A DNA stretch of 6,588 nucleotides. Origin: Bryobacterales bacterium. GTDB taxonomy: Bacteria; Cyanobacteriota; Vampirovibrionia; Obscuribacterales; Obscuribacteraceae. The stretch is taken from positions 1 through 6,588 of the forward strand of contig CAJCHQ010000851.1 of the NCBI GenBank assembly GCA_903970295.1. The letters are read 5' to 3'. Both the position numbers and the translations under genes were made by a program. Below, one piece after another: positions 1 through 6,010 of this stretch. Numbering within the stretch: the stretch's first letter is position 1; every line of letters starts with the position of its first letter. Below the pieces are notes generated by a model, which saw only the letters and a program-made list of their open reading frames with translations, did not search any database and had not been told where the DNA came from.

Positions 1-663
1 CAAACCGCCTCTGACCAACTGAGCCAACAGGCTGGTGAAATCTTGCGCCAATCGAAAGCGATCATCGAAGACGATCACTTTGTCTATATTTCCGGCGATC
101 ATGGCAGCGGTTGGATTGACAAAGACACCATTTACCCGCACACAGAACGGATCTCCGAACTAGCCAGACTGCTCGCGGGGGTGGTCGGCGACTTGCAAGC
201 CGAGATTGTTTGCGGGCCGGCGACTGGTGGGTTAGTCTTATCGCAATGGTTAGCGAATCATCTAGGAGTGCTGTCGACTTTTGCCGAGCATGATACCGAA
301 TCTGGTGCTATACACGATCATCTCACACCCGGCCGTTTTATTCTGCGTCGCAATTACGATCGGTTAGTGGCCGGTAAACGAGTTCTAGTTGTGGACGACA
401 TCGTTAACACGGGTCATTCAATCAAGCAGACTGTGGAAGCGGTCAAGCGCGCCGGGGGCAATGTGATTGGGGCTGCAGCAATATGCACGCGGGGCAATGC
501 TTCCGGCGAGTCAAAAATCGGCGTCAGTGATTTTCGCTATTTGTTGGAGTATAAGATTCCCGCCTGGCCGGCAGCTGATTGCCAGCTTTGTCGCAAAGGC
601 GTGCCTGTGAATGTGCATTATGCGCATGGGCTGGAGTTCGTCAGTGGCAGTGGTTCGCCCTAA
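1..663 (+). CDS. pyrE: Orotate phosphoribosyltransferase-like PRTase (PyrE family), 5' end outside window
   Basis: This is a type I phosphoribosyltransferase, most likely orotate phosphoribosyltransferase, which joins orotate to PRPP to make OMP in cytoplasmic pyrimidine synthesis. The PRPP-binding loop is plain at 382-420 (VLVVDDIVNTGHS). Upstream are the HFVYISG segment and a GPATGGLVLSQ segment, both expected of the OPRT fold. The C-terminus has a CQLCRKGVPVN motif resembling the CPLCREGVP ending I recall from Thermus PyrE. The frame is open from base 1. A TTG at 43 has a GGTGA sequence 4 bases upstream and could be a start, but it would cut into the first helix (AGEILRQSKAIIED), so the true start probably lies before the window. 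The gene stops 4 bp before the convergent toxin pseudogene. The PRTase call is firm. The orotate substrate is inferred, because the family also holds relatives of uncertain substrate. Confidence 0.85.
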   Translation, partial: QTASDQLSQQAGEILRQSKAIIEDDHFVYISGDHGSGWIDKDTIYPHTERISELARLLAGVVGDLQAEIVCGPATGGLVLSQWLANHLGVLSTFAEHDTESGAIHDHLTPGRFILRRNYDRLVAGKRVLVVDDIVNTGHSIKQTVEAVKRAGGNVIGAAAICTRGNASGESKIGVSDFRYLLEYKIPAWPAADCQLCRKGVPVNVHYAHGLEFVSGSGSP

Positions 664-667
664 AGTA

Positions 668-1074
668 CTAAGTCGGAATTATTCTCACGAATCGCTGATT
701 GCGAAATCTTCGATAAATATCGAATTCCTTATCGATGCTCAGGATCTTCTCTGTTTCGAGACGTTAGGAAACAGCGAGGAGAGACAAGTCGGCGAAATCC
801 GGAGACAAGTTCTTGTATTTCTGATTGAGTTCAGCGATTCTGACAAAATCTGATGCATTCAGCTGTTCCATCCGGTATGATTCTTTGCTTATTTGTCAGG
901 CAAACTCGTTTTGGACACGAAAATCTGAGCTGAGTAGCCACATACCTCCGTGATAACCGCGACAGTAGTTACAAGTTGGTCCGTAAATGACTCCATGAAC
1001 CGACGCATTCGCTGGTGCCATTCGTCGCTTTTATCAAAGTAGGCCACGATTGGGCCTGAATCGATGAGAACCAG
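668..1074 (-). pseudogene. Degraded PIN-domain ribonuclease toxin (VapC-like), frameshift plus two stops
   Basis: Reading the minus strand across one frameshift rebuilds a 135-residue PIN protein, a normal VapC length. The first part reads LVLIDSGPIVAYFDKSDEWH through TTVAVITEV. At about 941-948 one base is missing. The second frame then continues WLLSSDFRVQNEF, NLSPDFADLSLLAVS, RLETEKILSIDKEFDIYRRF and VRIIPT to a TAG at 668-670. In that frame TGA (896-898) and TAA (764-766) interrupt it; the TAA sits where relatives usually have Glu in an SER-type sequence. The four expected acidic positions are still recognisable: D5, E43, D93 or D96, and D115. The first codon is CTG (1072-1074), 8 nt after a GGGGGG tract (1083-1088), so an ATG was probably lost. 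Intact family members cleave RNA and are neutralised by the antitoxin encoded just upstream. The length of 407 nt is one short of 136 codons, which fits a single deletion. Confidence 0.85.
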
Positions 1075-1114
1075 TGAAATTGCCCCCCAAATGTTAGTTA
1101 ATGCGCCACTTCGG

Positions 1115-1426
1115 TCATTTAGTCGGATATTCGTTGGGTGGCAATTTATTTGAAGATGCCTTTCGCTTGCGAACTTTGTCTTCTAGGTACGAAGCTATTT
1201 TTTCTTTTCGGGCTGGGCGTTTTGAGGCATCTTGATCGCCGAAGTTGAGAAGAAACTTCGGGTGTCCGCCGGCGCGCTCCACGAAGGTATAATTGAGCTG
1301 AAGAGCCAGCCACGCTTGACGAACGGACATTCGTAAGGCATCACTTTTGTCGATGTGTAATGCCCGACAAATGTCCAGAAGCTTCTGGTCATCGTCATTG
1401 TTCAGCTTTGCAGTGACTGTGCCCAT
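1115..1426 (-). CDS. Ribbon-helix-helix putative antitoxin (103 aa)
   Basis: The N-terminal 45 residues look like a ribbon-helix-helix DNA-binding fold: a short strand (TVTAKLNN), a first helix (DDQKLLDICRALH), the turn IDKSDALR, and a second helix (MSVRQAWLAL). The remaining 55 residues hold FVERAGGHPKFLLNFG and a very basic tail (RKEKIASYLEDKVRKRK). In type II toxin-antitoxin systems such a tail usually wraps the toxin. Its stop lies 40 bp upstream of the PIN toxin pseudogene on the same strand, the usual antitoxin-first order. The ATG start has no clear Shine-Dalgarno. A promoter and a palindrome lie just upstream and suggest autoregulation. The reading frame is intact although its partner is broken. 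The RHH call rests on pattern and the antitoxin role on the neighbour; a stand-alone RHH regulator is the alternative. Confidence 0.7.
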   Translation of the reverse strand: MGTVTAKLNNDDDQKLLDICRALHIDKSDALRMSVRQAWLALQLNYTFVERAGGHPKFLLNFGDQDASKRPARKEKIASYLEDKVRKRKASSNKLPPNEYPTK

Positions 1427-1451
1427 AGCTTAAATATGATGAGCGCTAAGT

Positions 1452-1464
1452 ATTACCTAGTAAT
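1452..1464. promoter_or_regulatory. Palindrome, possible operator of the RHH antitoxin
   Basis: ATTAC-CTA-GTAAT is a perfect 5-bp inverted repeat with a 3-bp centre, 26 bp upstream of the RHH start. Its outer edge touches the proposed -10 box (1464-1469), and it covers the probable transcription start. RHH antitoxins typically repress their own operon from palindromes in this position. The match is short and could be chance in AT-rich DNA. Confidence 0.35.
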
Positions 1465-1494
1465 TTATACAATACCATGTCGTCACCATATCAA
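1464..1494 (-). promoter_or_regulatory. Putative sigma-70-type promoter for the antitoxin-toxin unit
   Basis: On the minus strand, TTGATA (1489-1494, one mismatch to TTGACA) is followed 19 bp later by TATAAA (1464-1469, one mismatch to TATAAT). Transcription would start near 1457, about 30 nt before the ATG at 1424-1426. The boxes are good but the 19-bp spacing is longer than ideal, so the call is tentative. The palindrome at 1452-1464 adjoins the -10 box. Confidence 0.4.
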
Positions 1495-1560
1495 TGTGCA
1501 GGCGATGCGCGCCTTTCACTGTCGCTATCACCTTCAGCTTTCGAGCAGTTTAAAGAGAGC

Positions 1561-2772
1561 CTAAGGCATTCCAAAAAACGGATCACGGGTCGTAACTCGA
1601 TAACCTTTAACAAAACCTCCCTGGTAGGCGAGTTCAAAGTACGTTGTCGGTGCGTTTCCGCAGAAAAAATACGAGACTGCGTACCAATCGCAGTCATCAG
1701 TCATTTCGACGCGCTGATCTGACTTCTCTTGTTGCAGCATTTTTTCGTCACGGGCCGCCGAAAGACTTTGCGTTCTTTCGGGTTTTCCGAGAAGCTCATA
1801 GACTCTTGCGCGGTTCATGCCGACCAGGCGCCTGGAGCAAACCAGATCGCACAACATCTCTTTGCGCGACCCGCACCATTTTTTCCAGGCTGATGGTTCA
1901 AACTCCATTTTTGGCGTTATGAAGAGTGTCTCCAATCCCGATACGTTCTGATAAGCATTAGCTGTCGTGAAGCAGCGAGAGTCTGGGCGAAGGTTTCGGC
2001 TTTGCCACTCGCTGAAAGATGATAGTCCAAGTCTGACCGCGCTCAGGCGAATGAGTCGAAATCGCTCGATTTTATTGTTTTGAACAGCGTACTCGATCTC
2101 GAACTGATTCAAGCATTGACCACAGCTTGGATTGACAGGTGGTCTGCGGCATCCGGTCATGGTCGTGAGTGCAGGAAAAGGCCACGCATTTAGCCAGGAA
2201 TATTCGCGCATGGCAGGTAGTTCGTTGAGCGCACCAAGGCTTTCCACCGGGGCGCCGACGAGGAAATAATATTGGTTTAGATATTCTGCTATTTTATTAG
2301 TTTGCCGATTCGTGGTTTGCCAATTGCTGGCAATGACAGATTCAACCCCAGGCTGGCAATACTGCTTGATACTTAAGTCAGTTACATGGCCGTTGTGAAA
2401 TGTTACGTCCAATCCAAGTTGAGAGTCCTTCGTCGAACCCAAATCAAAAATTTCGTCTTTGTCAAAATTTCGAGAATCGTCCTTTGTGGTTCGTTCTGCG
2501 GGTCCTAGCCACTGATCAATTTCTTTTTCGGTTTTGCCAACCAGTTTCATTCGGTACAATTCGACAAGCATTGCAAACCGGTGGGTCGGCGATCGCTTCC
2601 ATTCGGTAGAATCGAACTTTTGCTGGTTTTGCGGCAGGAAAAAAGCTTGATCCAAGCGATCAGTGAGGATCGGCGTGTCGAGTTCGGTGTGGCCATTTGC
2701 CGTGGCCGGCAACACTCCGCCACATAGGCTTATCCATAAAATTAGCGCCCAATGGAGGCTCGTTTTAGTCAA
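1561..2772 (-). CDS. Exported protein with three diverged SmpA/BamE-like repeats, function unknown
   Basis: I do not recognise this 403-residue protein by name. It starts with a signal peptide: MTKTS, a hydrophobic core (about residues 8-22), and a probable signal peptidase I site after ATA (residue 25). C17 is preceded by Leu, so it is not a convincing lipobox. Three segments share a helix ending in LVG, then a helix, then a beta-hairpin: LVG at 77 with WLGPAER and a hairpin at 120-137; LVG at 171 with LNELPAMR and a hairpin at 222-240; LVG at 316 with LLGKPER and a hairpin at 377-394. This pattern recalls SmpA/BamE envelope domains. The middle copy carries a Cys-rich insert (C208, C217, C220). 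The TTG start (2770-2772) is supported by GAGG (2778-2781) 5 nt upstream, with no other in-frame start nearby. It lies upstream of the toxin-antitoxin remnant on the same strand, 134 bp away, with no strong terminator between. Confidence 0.75.
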   Translation of the reverse strand: MTKTSLHWALILWISLCGGVLPATANGHTELDTPILTDRLDQAFFLPQNQQKFDSTEWKRSPTHRFAMLVELYRMKLVGKTEKEIDQWLGPAERTTKDDSRNFDKDEIFDLGSTKDSQLGLDVTFHNGHVTDLSIKQYCQPGVESVIASNWQTTNRQTNKIAEYLNQYYFLVGAPVESLGALNELPAMREYSWLNAWPFPALTTMTGCRRPPVNPSCGQCLNQFEIEYAVQNNKIERFRLIRLSAVRLGLSSFSEWQSRNLRPDSRCFTTANAYQNVSGLETLFITPKMEFEPSAWKKWCGSRKEMLCDLVCSRRLVGMNRARVYELLGKPERTQSLSAARDEKMLQQEKSDQRVEMTDDCDWYAVSYFFCGNAPTTYFELAYQGGFVKGYRVTTRDPFFGMP

Positions 2773-2792
2773 GGGGGCCTCATTAAATGCCT

Positions 2793-2821
2793 GTTTTAGC
2801 GAGTATTATGATTGTTGTCAA
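2793..2821 (-). promoter_or_regulatory. Sigma-70-type promoter for the 403-aa exported protein
   Basis: On the minus strand a perfect -35 TTGACA (2816-2821) is followed by a 17-bp spacer and TAAAAC (2793-2798, 4 of 6 matches). Transcription would begin near 2786, giving a leader of about 14 nt that still contains the Shine-Dalgarno GAGG. An alternative pair overlaps it: TTGCAC (2828-2833), 17 bp, then CATAAT (2805-2810), with a better -10 but a poorer -35. Confidence 0.55.
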
Positions 2822-2844
2822 GCGCGGGTGCAAGGACAGTTTCT

Positions 2845-2875
2845 CAAATCGTCGCCTTTATCTCGACAAATCGTC
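2845..2875. repeat. Two direct 9-bp repeats (CAAATCGTC), 22 bp apart
   Basis: CAAATCGTC occurs at 2845-2853 and again at 2867-2875, same orientation, with starts 22 bp apart, which is about two helical turns. They lie 24 bp upstream of the -35 box of the promoter that reads leftward into the 403-aa gene, where an activator could bind on one face of the DNA. The regulatory role is inference from spacing only. Confidence 0.35.
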
Positions 2876-2964
2876 CCCATCAATTTTCGTTATCGTTAGC
2901 CATAACTCTGCCACGAAACAAACTTAAAGTCTGAAACATCAGAGTTTCCCCGCCAATGCTCTGT

Positions 2965-2996
2965 AGAATCGGCACTTTCCCAGAGGTGTCGATTCT
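2965..2996 (+). other. Strong 11-bp hairpin in the leader of the hydroxy-acid oxidase gene
   Basis: AGAATCGGCAC (2965-2975) pairs with GTGTCGATTCT (2986-2996) over 11 bp, all Watson-Crick except one G-U, around a 10-nt loop. The tail is T-rich (TCTTCTTTT), about 70 nt before the gene's start, so it could be an attenuator or a protein-binding palindrome. The loop bases CAGAG (2981-2985) could also pair with CTCTG (2959-2963), which in turn could pair with CAGAG at 2940-2944. I see no good sigma-70-type promoter for the downstream gene in 2899-3070. Confidence 0.45.
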
Positions 2997-3070
2997 TCTT
3001 TTGGGGAATTGCTAAGCGATTTCTCTGAACCTCAAGTATTAGAATGGTGCCTGGTATGCTTCGAGGCAAT

Positions 3071-4177
3071 ATGGACCCATTAGTTACTGAATCCGGCGAA
3101 CACGAACCGCTCAATTTGCTCGAATACGAATTAGCCGCCCGCGCTAAATTGTCTAGACCGGCTTATGATTATTTCGCCGGGGCTTCCTGGGACGGCATCA
3201 CTGTCAGGGAAAATCGCGAGGCTTACAATCGCATCGCCTTGCGTCCGCGCATGCTGGTCGATGTCAGCGCCCGCGAAAAGTCGATCGAACTTTTCGGGCG
3301 CCCGCTGTCGATGCCCATCCTGGTTGCACCTATGGCTTTTCAAGGAATGGCCGACAAAGACGGTGAATTGGCTACTGCAAGGGCCTGCGAAGCTGCCGGC
3401 ACGACCATGGTTTTAAGTACTTTAGCCAACTTTTCGATCGAAGATGTGGTCGCAGCCAGCGCAGCTGATATCTGGTTCCAACTTTATGTATACAAGGATA
3501 AAGGCATCACCCGCAGTCTTGTTGAAAGGGCGGAAGCTGCCGGCTGCCATTGTCTGGTTCTGACGGTCGACTCGCCTCTGCTTGGCCGTCGCGAAAATGA
3601 TGTGCGTAATCGCTTTCATTTGCCTGGAGATCTACTTTTGGCCAATCTGGCAGGCACCCTTCTCGAACAACTGCCGGCCGAGGTCGACGATTCGAGCCTG
3701 GCCGCGTACATTGCTTCTTTATACGATCCGGCTTTGACCTGGAAAGATCTGGAATGGTTAGCTAGTCTGACCAAATTGCCGATTCTGGTGAAAGGCATTC
3801 TGCGCGGCGATGATGCTCGTCAAGCCATCAGATGTGGTGCGGCCGGTATTGTCGTCTCCAATCATGGTGGCAGGCAACTTGATACCGCCATTGCCACCAT
3901 TCAAGCCCTGCCCGAAGTGGTGCAGGCTGTAGGTGCCGAGACGACCGTGCTGGTGGATGGTGGCATTCGCCGTGGCACCGATGTGATGAAAGCGCTGGCT
4001 CTGGGCGCTAAAGCTGTGCTCGTCGGTCGCCCCGTCATCTGGGGACTGGCGTCAAACGGCTGGCAGGGCGCACTCTCGGTCCTCAACACTTTGAGTTTCG
4101 AATTGGATCTAGCCATGGCCCTGTCCGGTTGCCCAGACATCCAATCGATTACCAGAGACCTGGTTGTTTTACCCTGA
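3071..4177 (+). CDS. FMN-dependent alpha-hydroxy-acid oxidase/dehydrogenase (lactate/glycolate oxidase family)
   Basis: This soluble flavoenzyme oxidises an L-2-hydroxy acid, such as lactate or glycolate, to the 2-oxo acid. All catalytic and FMN-contacting residues known from spinach glycolate oxidase have counterparts (numbered from the ATG at 3071): Y34 (YDYFAGA), Q137 and Y139 (FQLYVYKD), D167 (LTVDSP), K241 (LPILVKGI), and H265 and R268 in NHGGRQLD. The phosphate-binding end (VDGGIRRGTDVMKALALGA) is complete. The length, 368 residues, is normal. There is no signal peptide or membrane segment, so it is not the membrane-bound LldD type. I prefer the ATG at 3071, which has GAGG (3063-3066) 4 nt upstream, over ATGs at 3044 and 3056, which have no ribosome site and would add residues outside the fold. 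The gene stands alone with its own terminator. The sequence does not settle the substrate or whether oxygen is the acceptor. Confidence 0.93.
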   Translation: MDPLVTESGEHEPLNLLEYELAARAKLSRPAYDYFAGASWDGITVRENREAYNRIALRPRMLVDVSAREKSIELFGRPLSMPILVAPMAFQGMADKDGELATARACEAAGTTMVLSTLANFSIEDVVAASAADIWFQLYVYKDKGITRSLVERAEAAGCHCLVLTVDSPLLGRRENDVRNRFHLPGDLLLANLAGTLLEQLPAEVDDSSLAAYIASLYDPALTWKDLEWLASLTKLPILVKGILRGDDARQAIRCGAAGIVVSNHGGRQLDTAIATIQALPEVVQAVGAETTVLVDGGIRRGTDVMKALALGAKAVLVGRPVIWGLASNGWQGALSVLNTLSFELDLAMALSGCPDIQSITRDLVVLP

Positions 4178-4205
4178 GCAAAAACGTTGCTCAGGGCATT
4201 TCTTA
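4172..4205. terminator. Rho-independent terminator, probably bidirectional
   Basis: CCCTGAGCAA (4172-4181) and TTGCTCAGGG (4187-4196) form a perfect 10-bp stem with a 5-nt loop (AAACG). On the plus strand CATTTCTTAG follows, a modest T-rich tail. The left arm contains the TGA stop (4175-4177) of the hydroxy-acid oxidase. The convergent 70-aa gene stops at 4207, so on the minus strand the same stem follows its stop by about 10 nt, with a poorer tail (TAAAAC). It probably ends both transcripts, mainly the plus one. Confidence 0.75.
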
Positions 4206-4206
4206 G

Positions 4207-4419
4207 TTATTCTTTGCTGCCGATCAGGATGATGTTGGTGCCGACTTGATAGGCGGAGCCGTTTTTAGGATTCTTCACTTTGCCGTTTGCGTAATACCCG
4301 GTTGAACCAGTTTTGAATTCTCTGTGCTCGGCCGTCAATACGCCCCAAACCTCTCCAGCCGCCGTCTTGAATTCGATAATCAACGACTTGGGGGCATCCT
4401 CATCTACTTTTTTAGCCAC
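4207..4419 (-). CDS. Small conserved-looking protein of unknown function (70 aa)
   Basis: I do not recognise this protein. It begins with a charged stretch (AKKVDEDAPK) and then alternates hydrophobic and polar residues in probable beta-strands: LIIEFKTAAG, VWGVLTAEHREF, GSTGYYANGKVK, AYQVGTNIILIG. That suggests a small beta-barrel or sandwich. It has no signal peptide, no membrane segment and no cysteine. The GTG start (4417-4419) is supported by AGGAGG (4427-4432) with 7 nt spacing, one of the best ribosome sites in the window, so real translation is likely. It is transcribed divergently from the cobalamin-binding gene (75 bp between starts) and convergently with the hydroxy-acid oxidase, sharing its terminator. 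Neither neighbour points to a role. Confidence 0.75.
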   Translation of the reverse strand: MAKKVDEDAPKSLIIEFKTAAGEVWGVLTAEHREFKTGSTGYYANGKVKNPKNGSAYQVGTNIILIGSKE

Positions 4420-4494
4420 AATGTCTCCTCCTGTGGGTGCAGCTTAAGTCTACAATACAAAAATTGTTTGCCGTTTCTTCGCCGCCAGGGATAT

Positions 4495-5406
4495 ATGCCA
4501 AGGATAGTTTCTCTCATTGCCAGCTCAACTGAAATCGTCTGCCGGCTTGGCCTGGAGGACCAGATCGTGGGGCGCTCGCACGAATGTGATTTCCCTGCCT
4601 CAATCAAGCGGCTGCCGGTTTGCACCGGACCAAAATTCAATCCCGATGGCACAAGCTACGAAATCGACCAGAGAGTGAAGGCGATTTTGCAGGAATCATT
4701 GAGCGTTTATCGAGTCGACGCGCAAATGCTTGATCAATTGCAGCCGACACATATCATCACCCAGGCGCAATGCGAGGTCTGCGCGGTCAGCCTGAAGGAC
4801 GTGGAGGAGGCGGCTTGTCACTTGATTTCTTCACGCCCGCAGATAGTGTCGCTCGAACCGAATGCACTCGCCGATATCTGGCACGACATCAGTCTGGTTG
4901 GCCAATCTCTCGGCATAAGCTCTCGTGCCCAGGCACTGGTTGAGGCGCTGAAAGCTCGCATCAAGGCTATTGCCGTGCGGGCATCCAGCCTATCTCATCC
5001 AACCGTAGCGATGATCGAATGGATCGAGCCCTTGATGGCCGCCGGCAACTGGATGCCTGAATTAGTCGAATTGGCAGGCGGTATAAACTTATTCGGCGAA
5101 GCTGGCAAACATTCGCCCTGGATGAGTTTCGCCGAATTAGAAAAAGCCGACCCCGATTTTATTCTCGTCGGTCCCTGCGGATTCGACATCGAGCGAACCC
5201 AACTTGAAATGCATGTGCTCGAGCAAAATTCTTGTTGGTCGAAATTGAAAGCCGTACAAAAAAAGAACGTATATGTGTGCGATGGCAATCAATACTTCAA
5301 CCGACCTGGTCCCCGCGTGGTCGAATCATTGGAGATGCTTGCCGAGATTTTGCATCCTGCCACTTTCAAATTCGGGCATGAAGGTGTGGCCTGGGTACGC
5401 GCTTAA
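4495..5406 (+). CDS. Cobalamin-binding protein, BtuF/periplasmic-binding-protein fold, no signal peptide
   Basis: This 303-residue protein belongs to the family annotated as cobalamin-binding proteins, related to BtuF and the substrate-binding parts of vitamin B12 and siderophore ABC transporters. Marks are the N-terminal RIVSLIASSTEIVCRLGL, GRSHECDFP (26-34), QCEVCAVS (92-99), IEWIEPLMAAGNWMPELV (174-191), GEAGKHSPW (201-209) and a C-terminal GNQYFNRPGPRVVESLE (264-280). The usual two-lobe order, with a long linker helix near 140-165, is visible. It has no signal peptide, so it appears cytoplasmic, unlike classical BtuF. I chose ATG 4495, with AGGG 4 nt upstream, because the family begins at RIVSL; the open frame back to 4324 reads implausible sequence over the divergent gene. 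No transporter genes adjoin it. Its stop overlaps that of convergent ruvC by 4 bp. The family call is firm; the ligand is inferred. Confidence 0.9.
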   Translation: MPRIVSLIASSTEIVCRLGLEDQIVGRSHECDFPASIKRLPVCTGPKFNPDGTSYEIDQRVKAILQESLSVYRVDAQMLDQLQPTHIITQAQCEVCAVSLKDVEEAACHLISSRPQIVSLEPNALADIWHDISLVGQSLGISSRAQALVEALKARIKAIAVRASSLSHPTVAMIEWIEPLMAAGNWMPELVELAGGINLFGEAGKHSPWMSFAELEKADPDFILVGPCGFDIERTQLEMHVLEQNSCWSKLKAVQKKNVYVCDGNQYFNRPGPRVVESLEMLAEILHPATFKFGHEGVAWVRA

Positions 5407-5927
5407 ACTGCGCGGGCAGCGCTCGCTAAGCTCATGCGCAAATGGCAAATGGCGATAGCTACTGCGTCTGCCGCGTCGTCGGGCTTGATGATCGTGGGCA
5501 ACTCGAGTAATTTCTGAACCATGGTCTGCACCATTTCTTTGTCAGCTTTGCCGTAGCCGGTTAGATGTAGCTTGACTTGCATCGGCGTGTAGCCGACCGC
5601 TTCGATGCCCATCGCTTCGGCCGTTTCCAAAATAACGCCTCGAGCCTGGGCCACCGGCACCAATGTTTTGGCGTTCTTGAAAAAGAATAATGATTCAATC
5701 GCCATGATGTCGGGGCGAAATTCTTCGATCAAACTGATTAGATCACAGCGGATGATGTGCAGGCGCTTTGCCGGTGAAAAATCTTTGGATGTCGAAATTA
5801 TCCCCGAGGCGATATATCTTAAAGATTCCTTGCCATCGGCTCCGGCTGTATCCAAAACCCCGTAACCCACTGTGGCTGTGCCCGGATCGATTCCGATAAT
5901 CCTCAGCGCTTGCGGGTCTTTTGGCAA
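5403..5927 (-). CDS. ruvC: Crossover junction endodeoxyribonuclease RuvC
   Basis: RuvC is the homodimeric Holliday-junction resolvase that cuts four-way DNA junctions symmetrically after RuvAB branch migration. The RNase H-like fold carries its four acidic catalytic residues: D14 in IIGIDPGTA, E78 in AIESLFF, and D151 and D154 in DDAADAVAIAICH. The FFFKNAKTLVPVAQARGV and YTPMQVKLHLTGYGKADKEMV segments are also typical. The length of 174 residues is normal for the family. The TTG start (5925-5927) is supported by GAGG (5935-5938) 7 nt upstream, and an in-frame stop lies a few codons further up. No ruvA or ruvB is in the window. It converges on the cobalamin-binding gene and diverges from lnt, with 83 bp between the starts. 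Confidence 0.97.
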   Translation of the reverse strand: MPKDPQALRIIGIDPGTATVGYGVLDTAGADGKESLRYIASGIISTSKDFSPAKRLHIIRCDLISLIEEFRPDIMAIESLFFFKNAKTLVPVAQARGVILETAEAMGIEAVGYTPMQVKLHLTGYGKADKEMVQTMVQKLLELPTIIKPDDAADAVAIAICHLRMSLASAARAV

Positions 5928-6010
5928 ATGCGAGCCTCAATGGTGAAAGTTGTATTACAAGGTCGGCACCACAAAGTGTAACATTGTCTGCTGTGGCGGA
6001 AAACACATTG

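Noticed and set aside
611..853. Plus-strand open frame of 80 codons
   Set aside because: It overlaps the end of the phosphoribosyltransferase gene and reads antisense through the toxin pseudogene; it has no protein-like features.
668..1426. Possible new defence or mobile system around the toxin-antitoxin remnant
   Set aside because: There is no integrase, transposase, terminal repeat or further accessory gene; it is a known module type in decay.
1500..1514. Small hairpin AGGCG/CGCCT as terminator of the 403-aa gene
   Set aside because: The stem is only 5 bp, and on the minus strand no T-tract follows it.
1477..1922. Plus-strand open frames (1477-1722 and 1644-1922)
   Set aside because: They lie mostly antisense to the 403-aa exported protein, have no ribosome sites, and their composition does not look like protein.
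2896..3114. Minus-strand open frame of 72 codons across the intergenic region
   Set aside because: It overlaps the start of the hydroxy-acid oxidase antisense, has no ribosome site, and the sequence looks random.
4452..4467. Inverted repeat ACAAT/ATTGT between the divergent genes
   Set aside because: Five-bp arms in AT-rich DNA are likely chance, and no convincing -35/-10 pair frames it.
4324..4494. Upstream extension of the cobalamin-binding gene
   Set aside because: The extra 57 residues run antisense through the 70-aa gene and its Shine-Dalgarno, and the family begins at RIVSL, just after the ATG at 4495.
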